Source: Mimachlamys varia (taxonomy: Eukaryota > Mollusca > Bivalvia > Pectinida > Pectinidae). Taken from it: a stretch of 64,000 nucleotides of DNA. Shown in pieces: positions 44,971 through 55,998 of the stretch. A program made the position numbers and the translations under genes. The DNA lies in contig OX392538.1 of assembly GCA_947623455.1 (NCBI GenBank), forward strand, positions 30,379,001 to 30,443,000, in the 5' to 3' direction. The notes beneath the pieces were generated by a model. It made no database searches, was not told the DNA's origin, and worked only from the letters and a program-made list of their open reading frames with translations. Within the stretch, counting starts at the first letter, position 1. Each line of letters opens with the position of its first letter.

Positions 44971-45343
44971 TTAAAGGCCCAATATATGTAACTTTCGGCA
45001 AAACTTAAGCCTTGTTGTATTTATAAATTTAGTTCAGATTAACTGATATAAGCAATATCCAAGATGATTTCTTACACGGATACCGGTACAGCAGCAGTTG
45101 AAACTCGGTATTTGTAAATACGCGTCCATTTTGCACTGTTTCGTAACTTCGGCTTATTGTTGAAGTGGGCCACACCTGAATCATTTTCAGTTCTTTGGAT
45201 TTTTCTGTCAAGAGTTTCTTGTTAGCTACCGCTCAGATTTACTTCGTTTTGGACTTATTTTTGCGTTGTTATCAACTAAATTTTGTTCAGAATTTTTCAG
45301 AGTCACGAAAAATTTCCTGAAATTACGTATATTGAGCCTTTTA
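44971..45343 (+). mobile_element. TTAA-flanked MITE (family D), copy 2
   Basis: TTAA at 44971 and TTTA (mutated TTAA) at 45340 flank an element of 365 bp with the same ends and interior as 29783-30173 (CCGGTACAGCAGCAGTTG, TGTTGAAGTGGGCC). An 18-25 bp deletion lies near the left end. Confidence 0.88.
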
Positions 45344-45380
45344 TATCGTCCTATTTAATAAATGTTAATACAAAAATTAC

Positions 45381-46150
45381 AGAATTCAGAAGCGTCAACA
45401 AAATTGTAATCCAAACTCACGATCGATTAAATTAAGGGCAATATATGAACAAATCAAAGACTTACACAGTTACTCAAGAAAAAAAGACCAGGTGTTCCGT
45501 AAGAGTAAGCGTCTGTTACTTTATCGATGTAACCCGCCAGGAAAATCTTTATCACATCAAAATAAACGTCATATCCTCAATAGTGAAAAGCCAGTCATCT
45601 TTAAAATCACAAGTATGTACACTAATGGGCATATTTATAGGTCACCACCTTCATATCATACGAGGGTATAACATACTCTTCAATGCCCAGATGGCGACCA
45701 TAAATCTTTCCTATAGTCTTCATTGCTGTTTTTCTGTATCGAACGTTTTTTTGTCAGCAGTAAGCCATATACAAATCAACTGCGATATGTAAACTCCATA
45801 GATTGGAGATGTTATTTCCAATAAAAGGAAAGTTCACTATCGGAAAATCGAAATCGTCAAGTTTATCGTAAAGCTTAGTAGTAAGTTGTTCATAATTAAA
45901 GTAGAATTTGAGGTAAACAGCTGATTTAGAAGAGTCTATTGCGTCATTTTATTACGATCGACGTGGTCAGCAAACTCAATATACCTGAAAGTGAATTTAA
46001 AAGATTTGGTAAGTTTTTCAAAACCTCGCCTGATAAGCTCTTCTACAAATTGAGCCTGGTATAAGAACAAAACAAGTTAGCTAATATTGGGACACAGTTT
46101 GTTCCCAAGGGAATGTCAACTGTCTACTGGAAAATCTGTCCTCGAATCGT
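45381..46150 (-). mobile_element. PLE-like fragment reaching RT motif B
   Basis: The minus strand extends further 5' in the protein than any other copy in the window. The 3' end lies 41 bp from the MITE at 44971-45343. A 115-codon plus-strand frame over it is antisense and spurious. Confidence 0.8.
45640..46140 (-). pseudogene. Reverse transcriptase fragment (PLE-like), active site deleted
   Basis: The minus strand reads IPLGTNCVPILANLFCSY (RT motif B region; family form has GTNCAPLLADLF), then FTFRYI fused directly to EFADHVDR. The residues that would hold the catalytic YIDD end and following turn are thus deleted. Further on, pieces of the block around YDKxDDFDFPIV remain, with several stops. 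Comparison with 435-1014 shows that the two copies broke independently. Confidence 0.7.
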
Positions 46151-46291
46151 GTCAACCAAGAGTCAATGATTTATACTATATGTTCCTTAACATATTTCAT
46201 TTTAGCTTTTGTTGTGTTTTTCATTAAGTATGATCAAAGATTGCTCACAACCATGAAACTGTATCGCCAGCTATCTTTCTTGGTAAAGAAT

Positions 46292-46802
46292 ATAAGACTC
46301 TTTCATATGCGTGTATGTAGGATAGGGACATTCCACCCGAGGGGTCACAAAATGTGGTGAAACCCGAGGCTTGCCGAGGGTTTTACCACATTTTGTGATC
46401 CCGAGGGTGGAATATCCCTATCCTACATACACACATAATGAAAGAGTCTTTTTCTCTCATATCAACTACCCGAATAAGCTCAAAAATCATGAAAAAATGT
46501 TTAAACAGGCTACCATTTTGAAATTTCAACTTGTTCCTTGAGCGTTTTTGACGAAAACGACCTAGACAGCGAGTTTACATTGTAAGCATACCCTATATTT
46601 GCAAACAACGTTAGCGCAGAAAAATTAATCTATTCTTTCTGATGTTTATAGTTAAAATTTTGTGAAAGGTTTTAATTTTATCACGCCGTCGTTTTCTCTT
46701 TCCGGCATCAGAGTTTACCGTATTCGTGACGTCACGTCATTGTTGAGCCATTGTGACGTCACGTCGCGTGAAATGCTATGTAAGATTATAAGACTCTTTC
46801 AT
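46292..46802 (+). mobile_element. Palindrome-headed element (family G), copy 1
   Basis: A 157-bp palindrome (46294-46450) is followed by a body up to 46802. The 15-mer ATAAGACTCTTTCAT stands at both extremes (46292-46306 and 46788-46802) and its inverse lies at the palindrome's right edge. The body contains GGCTACCATTTTGAAAxT, ACGAAAACGA and two TGACGTCACGTC-type sites (about 46727 and 46753). It aligns with 49456-50070 and 1-199. No transposase. Confidence 0.75.
46294..46450. repeat. Near-perfect palindrome of about 157 bp
   Basis: AAGACTCTTTCAT..GTGTATGTAGGATAGGG pairs with its complement on the right. Inner arms hold TTCCACCCGAG and CACAAAATGTGGT. The centre is CCCGAGGCTTGCCGAGGG. Few mismatches over about 78-bp arms. 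Confidence 0.9.
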
Positions 46803-49440
46803 CTTAAGTGGTTAAGAATGTGCTTAAGTCTGAAAACTATGCTAAGCAGATTGCTTTTTGTACTTAGCATGTTGCTTATCTCACTAAGTGGGTTGTATAA
46901 ACTTTCTTATCGCCTAAGCATATTCTTAACTTTAAACAACCTCTTACCTTGTCTTAAATCTTTAAGCAACATGCTTAACTTAGCAAAATGGCCGCCGCTA
47001 ATGGATAGCATAACTCACCTCAAATGTTCGCATGGGTGTTATGATGGGAAAAGCATTTTAGAGACAGGTTTGATTCGCTCAACATCTTTCATGCATTGAA
47101 ACCTTATCTGAGATTAAGTTTTGATAGGCGAGGGCATTCTTTTTATATTTTGTTTCGCTAAAGACGATATTGAGCCTGCAACGGGAAAAAAACTAGCCTG
47201 TGCCTAAGCTTACCTCATCATACGATTGGAATTAATGCAACTTTGAAGCATTGATAATTTAATGTCGATCTGACCATCGTGTCTATGATAATCCAGAGAG
47301 TTACAAATCCTTTAAACAATCCAACTGTTGTTATGCGATTTAAACTTAAAATGCTTTCTCTTTCACTGTCCAGAAGATCAAAAAGTTTACACTAGGCCTA
47401 CTGAGTAGGCCCTAAACAATTTTGTATGCAGTTGCGAGAACTGATGGTACACATATTCGCATTAAACGAGCCAGAATTTGTAAATAGCAAACATGTTCAC
47501 TAAATAAATGTCCTGATCTGTGAAGATGCAAGTTTATGCATTCTAGACTTAGTTGTTAGATGGACAGGGCCAGAATTTTCCGTGAAAATGGCCTACATGC
47601 ATTTGTGACTAGGATTTTCGAGACGAGAATGTTACCGGTTAAATCATATGTACTTGCCTACAGCGGTTATCCATGTAAAACAGGCAATTGACGACATACC
47701 AAATCACAAAACCTGGACCACATACACGGTACAACAGATAAATGTTCCTAGTTTGTGTTTATTTTCACCAGACAACTCGTTTTCATCCGCGCGATCGTTG
47801 TCAACTGTGTTGAAGGTTTTCTCAAAAGGGGACTAACTCTAATTGCAAAGAGTGCGGGGCTCAAAACGGGGACATTCTATTAAGCACAAATTGTATAGCT
47901 CACAGTGTTTAAATAAATTAAAATAAAGAAAAAATGTAGAATTTTTAGAACCTCTACCAGTTACACACTTTCCAAATTTTAATTAAACGCACATTCAAGT
48001 ACTTATATTCACGAATTGGTTTATTATGTGTTTAAAATGTTTTAACCCACTTCCATATTTCCAAACACATATTTGATTGTAATTATATTAATCCAAATAA
48101 AAAGACATATTTTTTATCCACATATGAAAAAATATCTTAAAATTAGGAACAAATAAATTAATTAAATGAAGTTAATTATTATATACAATGTATATATCTC
48201 ACCATAAATCATTTCATTAGGAAATAAAATTAAAAGTTTTTTCCAATTAGTATACATTGATAGTAACTGACATGAAATGTCTGAATTACCTCATCGTTGT
48301 GCTTATCAGTAATGATACAATTGCTAATAAGTTTAAATACAATTTATCATAATATATTGTAATTTTTTAATATGGTTGGTCATGCACTTAAAATGTATTG
48401 AATGAACTGCAATGAAAGTCAAACGTACAGGTCCATGTGGTTCAAAAATATTAATTAATCAAAACAGAACACTAATGATTTTATTTAAATGAAGTGCTTA
48501 GAGTAATATTACTGATTACTGAGGAGACATTTTTATAAAAAAAAAATTGATTCAAATCTCACTAAAGTGTAAAATAAGTGGAGGTTCAAAACTAGCTGTA
48601 ACAAATTATAATGCCCCTGTGGTCGCTAAAGTTAATATTACATGTATGTAAATGATGATGCTCCATTTGTCGTCCATCGGCGAGTTATCGTCGGGTAAAC
48701 TGAAAGTCACTCCCGATCGATTAGGTTGAATATTAATAAACAAATACTTAACAGACTATAGAAGTGTTATCCTTAATCGTTTGAACTGTCATTGATTCAG
48801 AATTTCATGTTTCATTTAGAGGCAGCGTCCTTGTCCGTGCAGTAATTTTGCATCCACACATATACATATAAGTATCGATCGGGATCCAATAATTTAGATT
48901 GTGATATGTCATAATTTGCCGCTCAAAATTCGTAGATATGAGTAAATCGTTCTTTTGTGAAATACATGTTTTTTTCCACATATCATGACAAAGTTGTTTG
49001 CAAACGGCTAACGTTAAAGTGTAGTTGAAGCATTGACAACACAAGTGTTTCTTTTCCACATCTCACGTTTCTTCTGTGTTGTAATTCCCGACCCAAACTT
49101 AAATTTTAAATTGTTTTCCTCCACGAGGTCATGTGAGGTAGATACATTTGTCTTATATGACGTATCTCCTGGATCTGATGTCATTTGAACTAGTTTTATT
49201 GAATTGAAAGACAAAACACACTAAACACGTGTTTAATCCAAGTGCCCTTGTTTTAACAGAAAGTACGGGAAATGGTATATAACGTCATTGGCAACGAGTA
49301 CTTTAAGAAGGTTGCGATCTGCTTAACAAAGAACGACTAAGCATTATGCTTAGAAATTTTATGCAATTGAAACTAAGCAACTTGCTTACTAAAGCAGATT
49401 AAAATGATACTTAAGTATAAATTTAAGAAAATACTAATTT
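46803..49440 (+). mobile_element. Decayed PIF/Harbinger-type transposon, between two family G elements
   Basis: Contains the transposase pseudogene 47045-47740. Both margins (about 46803-46980 and 49318-49440) are crowded with TTAAGCA/TGCTTAA and CTAAGCA motifs that do not occur at such density elsewhere; they look like subterminal binding repeats. Exact terminal inverted repeats and a TWA target site could not be fixed. 47900-49300 is AT-rich and without coding signal. Confidence 0.6.
47045..47740 (+). pseudogene. HARBI1-like (PIF/Harbinger) DDE transposase pseudogene
   Basis: Remnants in the order and spacing of Harbinger nucleases appear in three frames. WEKHFRDRFDSLNIF and FDRRGHSF (47045-47158) match the N-terminal R-D-R...F-DRRG block. 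KDDIEPATGKKLA (from 47160) matches the I-P-T-R-LA block. RTDGTHIRIKR (47437-47469) matches the first catalytic-Asp block DGTHI. NEPEFVNSKHVH and LDLVVRWTGP follow (the V-RWPGS block). AYSGYPCKTG at 47656 matches GDSGYP, with Tyr in place of the second catalytic Asp. PGPHTRYNR near 47712 matches the P-RYN block carrying the end of the domain. Stops and frameshifts separate the pieces, so it is dead. Typical family length is about 350-400 residues. Confidence 0.8.
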
Positions 49441-49455
49441 TTATGCATACGAGCC

Positions 49456-49580
49456 CAGAGGTGTAAGATAGGGAAATTCCACCCGAGAGGTTTTCAAATT
49501 TGGTAAAACCCGAGGCTTTGCCGAGGGTTTTGCCAAATTTGAAAATCCCGAGGGTGGAATTTCCCTATCTTACACCTCTG
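49456..49580. repeat. Near-perfect palindrome of about 125 bp
   Basis: CAGAGGTGTAAGATAGGGAA at the left edge pairs exactly with the right edge. The inner sequence TTCCACCCGAG and the centre CCCGAGGCTTTGCCGAGGG are shared with 46294-46450, while CAAATTTGG replaces CAAAATGTGG, so the arms have co-evolved within each copy. Confidence 0.9.
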
Positions 49581-50070
49581 GTCATGAAAGAGTATTTTTC
49601 TCTCATTTCAACTACCTGAATAAGCTCAGAAACCATGAAAATACTTTTGACTGGCCACCATTTTGAAAATATCAAATTTTTCCTTGAATTATTTTGACGA
49701 AAACAAATGATACAGCGAGATCGAGCATACCCCATATTTGCAAACGTAGTTTGCGCAGAAAAAATAATCTCAGCTTTCTAATGTACACGGTTAAAATATC
49801 GTGAAAGGGTTTAATTTCATCACGTCGCCATTTTTCTTTTTTCGGCATCAGATTTTACCGAACTCGTGACGTCACGACATTGTTGCGCCATTGTGACGTC
49901 ACGCGGTGGCTGTATTGCATGGGTAGGGGTGTAATACAACCACAGCGATCATATGTGTATTGCCCTAGACAGGCCAGTATTACACACCTAGACATGAGAG
50001 AAAGATTTTTCTTACATAACTTTCTTACATGGGCAAACTCTATCCAACATGGCGAGATATGAGAGAAAGC
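49456..50070 (+). mobile_element. Palindrome-headed element (family G), copy 2
   Basis: A palindrome (49456-49580) is followed by a body homologous to 46451-46780: ATTTTTCTCTCATTTCAACT, GCCACCATTTTGAAAATATC, TTTTGACGAAAACAAATGA, TTCGGCATCAGATTTTACCG and ATTGTGACGTCACG. It then has an extra inverted pair GGTGTAATAC / GTATTACACACC (49926 and 49986) and ends near ATGAGAGAAAG. Same orientation as copy 1. Confidence 0.72.
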
Positions 50071-50667
50071 CTCATACATGTATTTAAAGACCGAATGCGT
50101 TCTTTTAGTTTGGTATATGGTAGTGTACAGGATTAAAATATCAAAATGTTTTGAAGACTAAACATTTTTGGGGAGGGGGTGCTCAAGTTTGATCAGAAGA
50201 TATTTTGAATCCTGCTAAATCCACTTGTTTCGAATTTCATCAAAGAAGTTGCTTCGATTTTACAATTATCAAACCCAAGCAGGTTGTAAGCATTAATTTT
50301 GTTACTCTAGGTCGGGGACTGACAAATGATACACCTGCAGTAACCACTGTATGTATCGTAGACACAGCAGTACATCTTACAGAAATACTATATATACATG
50401 ATTCTGAACTTGACGCCATTGATATTTTGCATTTCAGTTAACCTGTTAATGCGGGGAAGCTGTCGATCAATGTAGCCTAGTACATATTTTCCACTACACC
50501 TCTTCAGGACTAATGGAGATGTGGCGGAAATTTGGTCGAAATATATAAAGTTATTATCAAAGAAGGAAGCGTTAACTAAGAGATTTTAAGTCTAATGTGT
50601 GGAGATAGCTGTCGCGCTACAATATTGATCTTTGTCACGAACAGGACAAACAATGACACATTCGTAG
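50071..50667. other. No gene seen
   Basis: Frames at 50205-50441 and 50595-50780 have no recognised motif. Confidence 0.35.
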
Positions 50668-51213
50668 AATTAATATCCCCCGCTTTCCCCCCTGACGTAA
50701 TTTGGGTAATAATATTGCAGGGAAAAACATTTTTGGTAATTTTCAATCGGTTGACACAAGATGCATTGCTTGGAAACTGAACTAAAACTTTATACACAGA
50801 AACTGGATATGTGTTGCCGAGAATGCACAGTAATGTTAGTCATGGGTCATAACTCTGCCACATATAGTCCGCCAAACGAGGCAACTTATCTGGTTCGAGC
50901 ATCTCAGAATTTAACATTGTTGCCAAGTTTCAAGGAAATCGGATAATATCTGTTGCCATTATTGTACGGAAACGAAAGAAAATTACATTTGTCGTAAATC
51001 AAAGGGCCATAACTCCACTAAATTACACCCACGAAAAGTGGCGATCGCACTCGGCCGAGTCCTTCGGGTATTTTACCCTGTGATAAAGTTTCAAGAAAAT
51101 CGGATAATATTTGTTGTCATTATTGCAAGGAAACGAAGTTTGACAGACAGATATAGACGGACGGACGGACAAACCTAAATTAATATCGTCCGTTTCGCCA
51201 AAAGCGGGGAATA
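50668..51213 (+). repeat. Dispersed repeat with GACGGACGGAC tail and inverted ends
   Basis: Left end TTAATATCCCCCGCTTTCC and right end CCAAAAGCGGGGAATAA are inverted. The block GGxCATAACTC..AAGTTTCAAGxAAATCGGA and ATAATAT.TGTTGxCATTATT recurs twice (about 50845-50985 and 51003-51135), followed by GACAGACAGA and GACGGACGGACGGACAAAC. This resembles a repeat type common in mollusc genomes (from memory). Non-coding. Confidence 0.65.
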
Positions 51214-51780
51214 ACTGTACGCAAATTGAGAGGTAGAAGTACATATAGTTATTTCATTAACAACGTCAATTACATGTATTTTCAACGGAACATTCTAGGC
51301 AAGCGGCTATTCCGTACGTGTTTGGATCAACATCTGTACATAAAATCTGGAATAATTCATATTTCTATCATATTTGTTCATTATTTCACCAAGGAATATG
51401 ATGATCGGGATAGAAACTGGGAAATTGCCTTTTTTATCAGCGAACGTATCACAGAGTCTACCTGACTACGCTGGAGAAAGAGAAACAAGACAGATGTATT
51501 CCGAAAGACGAAGTTAGATGTATTCCGAAAGACGAATTCAGAAAGAGTATACGGAATCTGAACCAAAACAACATAGATGTTTATCGTCAAAACTGCCAAT
51601 ATTCCCCATACATCATCATAGATCTTGATACTACGTTCATCCTCAGTATATGTTATTATCTAGCTGGCAAGATATTATAGATAGCGACATATTGGACGTT
51701 GCAGCAGTTGTTTTTAATAGGGGAACAAAAGCAATGTGCTTGTAGCACACTCGTTCTACTACAAAGTAGAAGTAGAAGGG
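51214..51780. other. No gene seen
   Basis: Short tandem duplication GATGTATTCCGAAAGACGAA at about 51495 and 51520. No coding signal. Confidence 0.4.
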
Positions 51781-52016
51781 GTGGTGGATGTGGCGTAGTG
51801 GATAGCGAACTTGCCTTTCACCAAGGCGGCCGGGGTTCGATTCCCACACTGGACGTGAATAGTATTGGGTCACTTGCCCGACCACGTGGGTTTTCACCGG
51901 GAACTCCGGTTTCCTCCCACGATAGGACCCCTCGCGCGCTAACATCCAGGTCTACAAGAGTGATTCATATATGTTTGATAATTTGTTTCATAATTGATGT
52001 AAAACAAATAAAAGTC
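51781..52016 (+). mobile_element. SINE-B, best copy
   Basis: Head GATGTGGCGTAGTGGATAGC and ACTTGCCTTTCACCAAGGCG; B-box GGTTCGATTCC (51834-51844); body GGGTCACTTGCCCGACCACG, TCACCGGGAACTCCGGTTTC, CTCCCACGATAGGACCCC; tail CGCGCGCTAACATCCAGG, ACAAGAGTGATTCATATA, TTTGTTTCATAATTGATG. Frames on both strands here are by-products. Confidence 0.9.
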
Positions 52017-53361
52017 TATTATACAAAGTAGAAAAACAACAACCTCTTCTCCTAAATGACACATCAAATCGTTTTACACAGCTCACATCTATACGGTCGG
52101 ATCAGAAAAGAAAGCCGATAAATAAATCAGACGGTTAATGCAGACTTGTAAGCCGTGTAAAGAACAAGAAATGTAGAGGAATCTGTGTAAAACATACGGC
52201 AATAACCATCTCGGACATAACACAGAGCGACTGCATGTAATATAACACAGAGCGACTACATGTACCTGTTCATATACATAATGTTTTTCTACGTGTATTT
52301 TTTATTCTTTAAAACGCCTGGATTTACAAAATCACTCAACTATTTGCGGCTATTTGAATACTTCATATTGTGGTGTCAGAGATTCATTTTTTTACATAGA
52401 ATACATTGGCAGGTTCTTGAATTCGTGACAGTGATTAATTCAGAAGTAAAGCTAATTTCCTGCGTGACATTTAGTACGACAATACAGTGTATATTAAAGA
52501 ATGGTCGTTCACCTTGTCACATAAAATTAATTGACAGGCCTGTTATCAAAATTGTCTCTTTAGTTTTAAAAGTAAATCGTGAGTTTAGCGAAAAAGGAAA
52601 TTCCCGCGAAATAAAGGCACTTTACACTATAAACAAGAATTAATATCTATATGGCAAGGAATCAGATGAAGGCTATCGCACAGAGGCAACTACACACCAT
52701 TGGGAAATCCTGGGCTTGATGTATTAACCCAATTTTGCTTTTACACTGAGGAAAAAAAAAAATAGTATTCGTTTGCATCATGCTGGTAGCCATTTGTACA
52801 CCTGGATTTAAACTGCCAGATCAACTCATGTACATATATATTTATATATTTGTTCTACACCCTTCCATTGAGTTACATTTAAGAGGCAAATGTAGTTATA
52901 AGTCTGTAACAACATTTGCTCTACATTGTGACATCACTAATCTCTATTGTTTCGTCAACAATTTCATTGTTCTCTTTTCTTCATTTGCTGGTAAAAACTG
53001 CTTGAAATACTTAAATATACTACAATAAATCTATCAAAATGTAAAAATAAATACTGAACGATTTAGCAAATATTGTTGCAATCCTTTGCTATTGATGACA
53101 TAAAGCCCTACCGGGTTAATTACGATTGTCAACAATAGAAATTAGTATTATAGGACCATAAGAACATTTTCTACAACATTCATTGTGTAAAACCCAGTTC
53201 AGGTACACTCTACTTCGGCTTACTTCATGCCAAGCCTTCTGTAACAAACAGGGATTAACCCAGTACCTATGACGTAGGATGAAAAGCTATTGTGATTAAC
53301 CCATGTAATGTATATGTCATCTACTGTGAGCTCATAAGATGGACACTGCATAATACCTAGT
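52017..53361. other. No gene seen (1.3 kb)
   Basis: The 127-codon frame at 52260-52643 (+) is hydrophobic at its start, but its end overlaps a CCCGCGAAATAAAGGCACTT phrase that echoes sequence near 18920-18960, so part of it is repeat. I do not call it a gene. Confidence 0.35.
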
Positions 53362-53405
53362 AGGTGTCGTCGATAAAGCAGGAGACGCTTACTGTTCCGG
53401 AACAT
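53362..53405 (+). mobile_element. PLE-like fragment, left half of an interrupted copy
   Basis: GTGTCGTCGATAAAGCAGGA and GACGCTTACTGTTCCGGAAC are the family 3' region on the plus strand. It is cut after GGAACA by an opposite-strand copy. Confidence 0.75.
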
Positions 53406-53412
53406 ATATAAC

Positions 53413-53735
53413 GGAATACCAAAGCGTTAACAAAATCGTAATCCAAACTCAAAATCGATTAAACCAGGGGCAAAATATGAACAAAGGAAAAAGACTCATG
53501 TAAAAGTACAAGAGAATAAGACCAGGTGTTCCGGAAGAGTAAGCGTCTTCTGCTTCATCGACGACACCCGCCATGGGTATATTTGTCACATCCATGTACA
53601 CATCAAAATAAGAACCGAGTATCATTGTCAATCACAACAAGTAAACACACTAATGAGAATACTCAAAAACGTCCATCTTCATATCACTTAAAGATACAGA
53701 ATATTTCCCAATGAGACAAAGATGGCGACAATAAA
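53413..53735 (-). mobile_element. PLE-like 3'-end fragment inserted into another copy
   Basis: On the minus strand a well-preserved copy runs from the KFY-region codons (GCCATCTTTGTCTCATTGG) to the terminus at GGAATACCAAAGCG (53413). It keeps an open minus-strand stretch DEAEDAYSSGTPG in the 3' region. Among the least diverged copies, so one of the youngest insertions. Confidence 0.82.
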
Positions 53736-53740
53736 AATAT

Positions 53741-53815
53741 TTCTTCCTATTTTGCCCCTGATTTAATCGATGTTGAGCTCAGATTTGGATTTGTTGACGC
53801 TGTGGTATACTCTAG
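53741..53815 (+). mobile_element. PLE-like fragment, right half of the interrupted copy
   Basis: TTCCTATTTTGCCCCTGATT, TAATCGATGTTGAGCTCAGA, TTGTTGACGCTGTGGTATAC: the last 75 bp of a plus-strand copy whose left half is 53362-53405. About 60 bp between them are lost. Confidence 0.75.
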
Positions 53816-53949
53816 ATCTGATTAAAAATAACCCCAAAAATATAATTCATAAACGATATGACGTCCACTTATGAATAATAGAAGTGAAAACTTGCAAAGA
53901 ACAATTGACAGAATTACCCACGTGGGTGACATGTTATAGTAACACAAAA

Positions 53950-54190
53950 TAATATAATATTTTGATTAATATTGTAGCATTTATGTAAAGATTATATAAC
54001 ATTTCGATGACTAGTTCGGTGTGTACTCCGTCAACTTGATCAGACAAATGACTAACAAAACGTTTACACACAAAGGTGTCCTAAATTGTGTCCGAAAATA
54101 TTGTTTATTTCATTAGTTGTGTAAAAAAATATCTTTATATCAATTATACTTCCAACTCGAAGAAAATGCTTGCAGATACTTTTGCAGCAG
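53950..54190 (+). repeat. Degraded relative of palindrome family H
   Basis: ACATTTCGATGACTAGTxCG, TGTACTCCGTCAAC, GATCAGACAAATGACTA and AAACGTTTACACA correspond to one arm of 28329-28490. The flank ATACTTCCAACTCGAAGAAA also matches the right flank of that copy. Confidence 0.6.
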
Positions 54191-55998
54191 CTAAAAGACC
54201 TTCCAATAGTTCACATCCTACATATAAACATGTATTGAGGAGTGAATATGCTACTTCCTTCATGCCATGAGAAGCACGCGAAAACTGTTAAGATTCAAAA
54301 GTACTCGAGCATCTCCCCTCAGCATCTTTAGTTAATGCACGTGAACCTGTAATCGCTCTAGACTTAAACACGTCAGCCACTTAAGCGCACCAAGTATTTC
54401 ACACCGACGTAGCTGTCTGTTGTGATATTTACAAACGTGATATTGACATCCCGTGTAGCGTAAATGCAGTAAACAAACAAATACACGTCATCATCAATGT
54501 TTGCGTGGTTATGTTACAATGCAAACACTTCGCCTTAAAATAATGAGCAGGTATTTCGAGAATTTCCCAAATTTTCTGACATCTTGCATTCTTCAGAAGC
54601 TACGTTATCATCAAAGAAATTTAGTTTGTTTTAATTGAGAAAGAGATAATTAAGTTTACAGGGAAATGCTTTGAATTGATTTAATTAAAGACAGTTAATG
54701 TGTTGGGAGGTCATTGCCATGCAATATGATGTCAAGGTAAAGGTCAAGATGATCGTCATAGCGATATAAAAAATAGATTGTGAATGCAAAGGGTCCCCGC
54801 TGTTTTTCGTTCAATAATAAACAGAACAGTCTTATATAATAATATATCTTGAATTAATCACGGTATACTCAATTCAGGAACGTAACGTTGGCGATATAAC
54901 TCAATTACGTTGAAGGCATGACATCCAAGTCGTTAAGTCGCTTTTATGACCGTTTCCAATGGCGGACAGTAGGGGGTTGGAATCTGCCTTTAATTGAAGC
55001 GAAACACAGAAACTGTACCTGTACCCCCAAGCGAAAATATGCAGTATGTTTATCCGTCTTTTAATGATGGTATTAAAAAGAAATATTTTTTTTTAACACC
55101 CATGATATTATTATAACAGCATTGGCTTTCTTGTCAAATTTGTTTTTCGAATCACATGAAATCCTAAGTTGTTATGACCTCATGAACGTTGAAAACATAC
55201 ATCTCATTCCTAAAATAAATGCAGTGCTTGTCGTAAACATGGGAAATCCGGGAAATGCTGAGATATCCTGGATGTACATGTATAACAATGGTTAGACAAT
55301 GACCCTACCTTAAAAGTGACTCAAAGATGTTCAAACACGTCATGAACAAAGAAACAAGATAATCCATATACAGGCCGCGTCACTCAATGAACGATTCTTG
55401 CAAACATATTAAATCTCTTCAATATCTAGGTCAAATGTATTTTAGAACTTTAACAAAAGGCCAATTTCCATTCATGCCCAATTTATTCAATAAATGGATT
55501 ACTATATTAATATGATTTTATTGTATTTTTACCCTAGTGACTTTTAAATCGAGTCAGGTCAACAATTTGAACAAACATGATAGCGCTTCATCGAAGCAAC
55601 ATACAGATCAAATATCAAAATATTAGTTTTATGGATTTCATGAAGAAGCTAATGATCTCAAGATCAACTCAAATACTCCCCCAAGGAGATCGACGGAAGC
55701 GATAATCAATCTTCATCTTAACCCGAATATAAACACGTGTAACTTCTGTAGGTCTGTCATAAGGTACTGAAGGCTGTGTAAATCACTTGTAAAGATTGTG
55801 AGGAAATTATTCAAATGAGGTTCCCAAGAGGGATTGGTTTGATTGAGTGTGTACTGTCATCACAGCAGTGAATAACAGAATATTCCCCTACCTTTCGGGT
55901 TAGGAGAGAGAAATCTCCAACACAAGGGGTGGTATTCTTGATTGTCTATTCCGAGGCTCTGGCTATATACACAAACTGTCATTATACAGTTTTTGCAC
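54191..55998. other. No gene seen (1.8 kb)
   Basis: AT-rich and unique within the window; no frame above about 60 codons. Confidence 0.4.

Noticed and set aside
45445..45792. 115-codon plus-strand frame
   Set aside because: Antisense to a PLE-like 3' region; homologous copies elsewhere do not keep the plus-strand frame open.
46292..50070. LTR retrotransposon with G copies as LTRs
   Set aside because: The interior shows a Harbinger transposase and no gag, protease, RT or primer-binding site, and the G copies lack TG...CA ends.
51643..52031. Overlapping 100- and 110-codon frames on both strands
   Set aside because: Both translate the same SINE-B; no coding evidence.
52260..52643. 127-codon membrane-like protein (+)
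   Set aside because: AT-rich hydrophobic start is expected by chance; the last part overlaps a repeat phrase also seen near 18940; no splice or promoter support.
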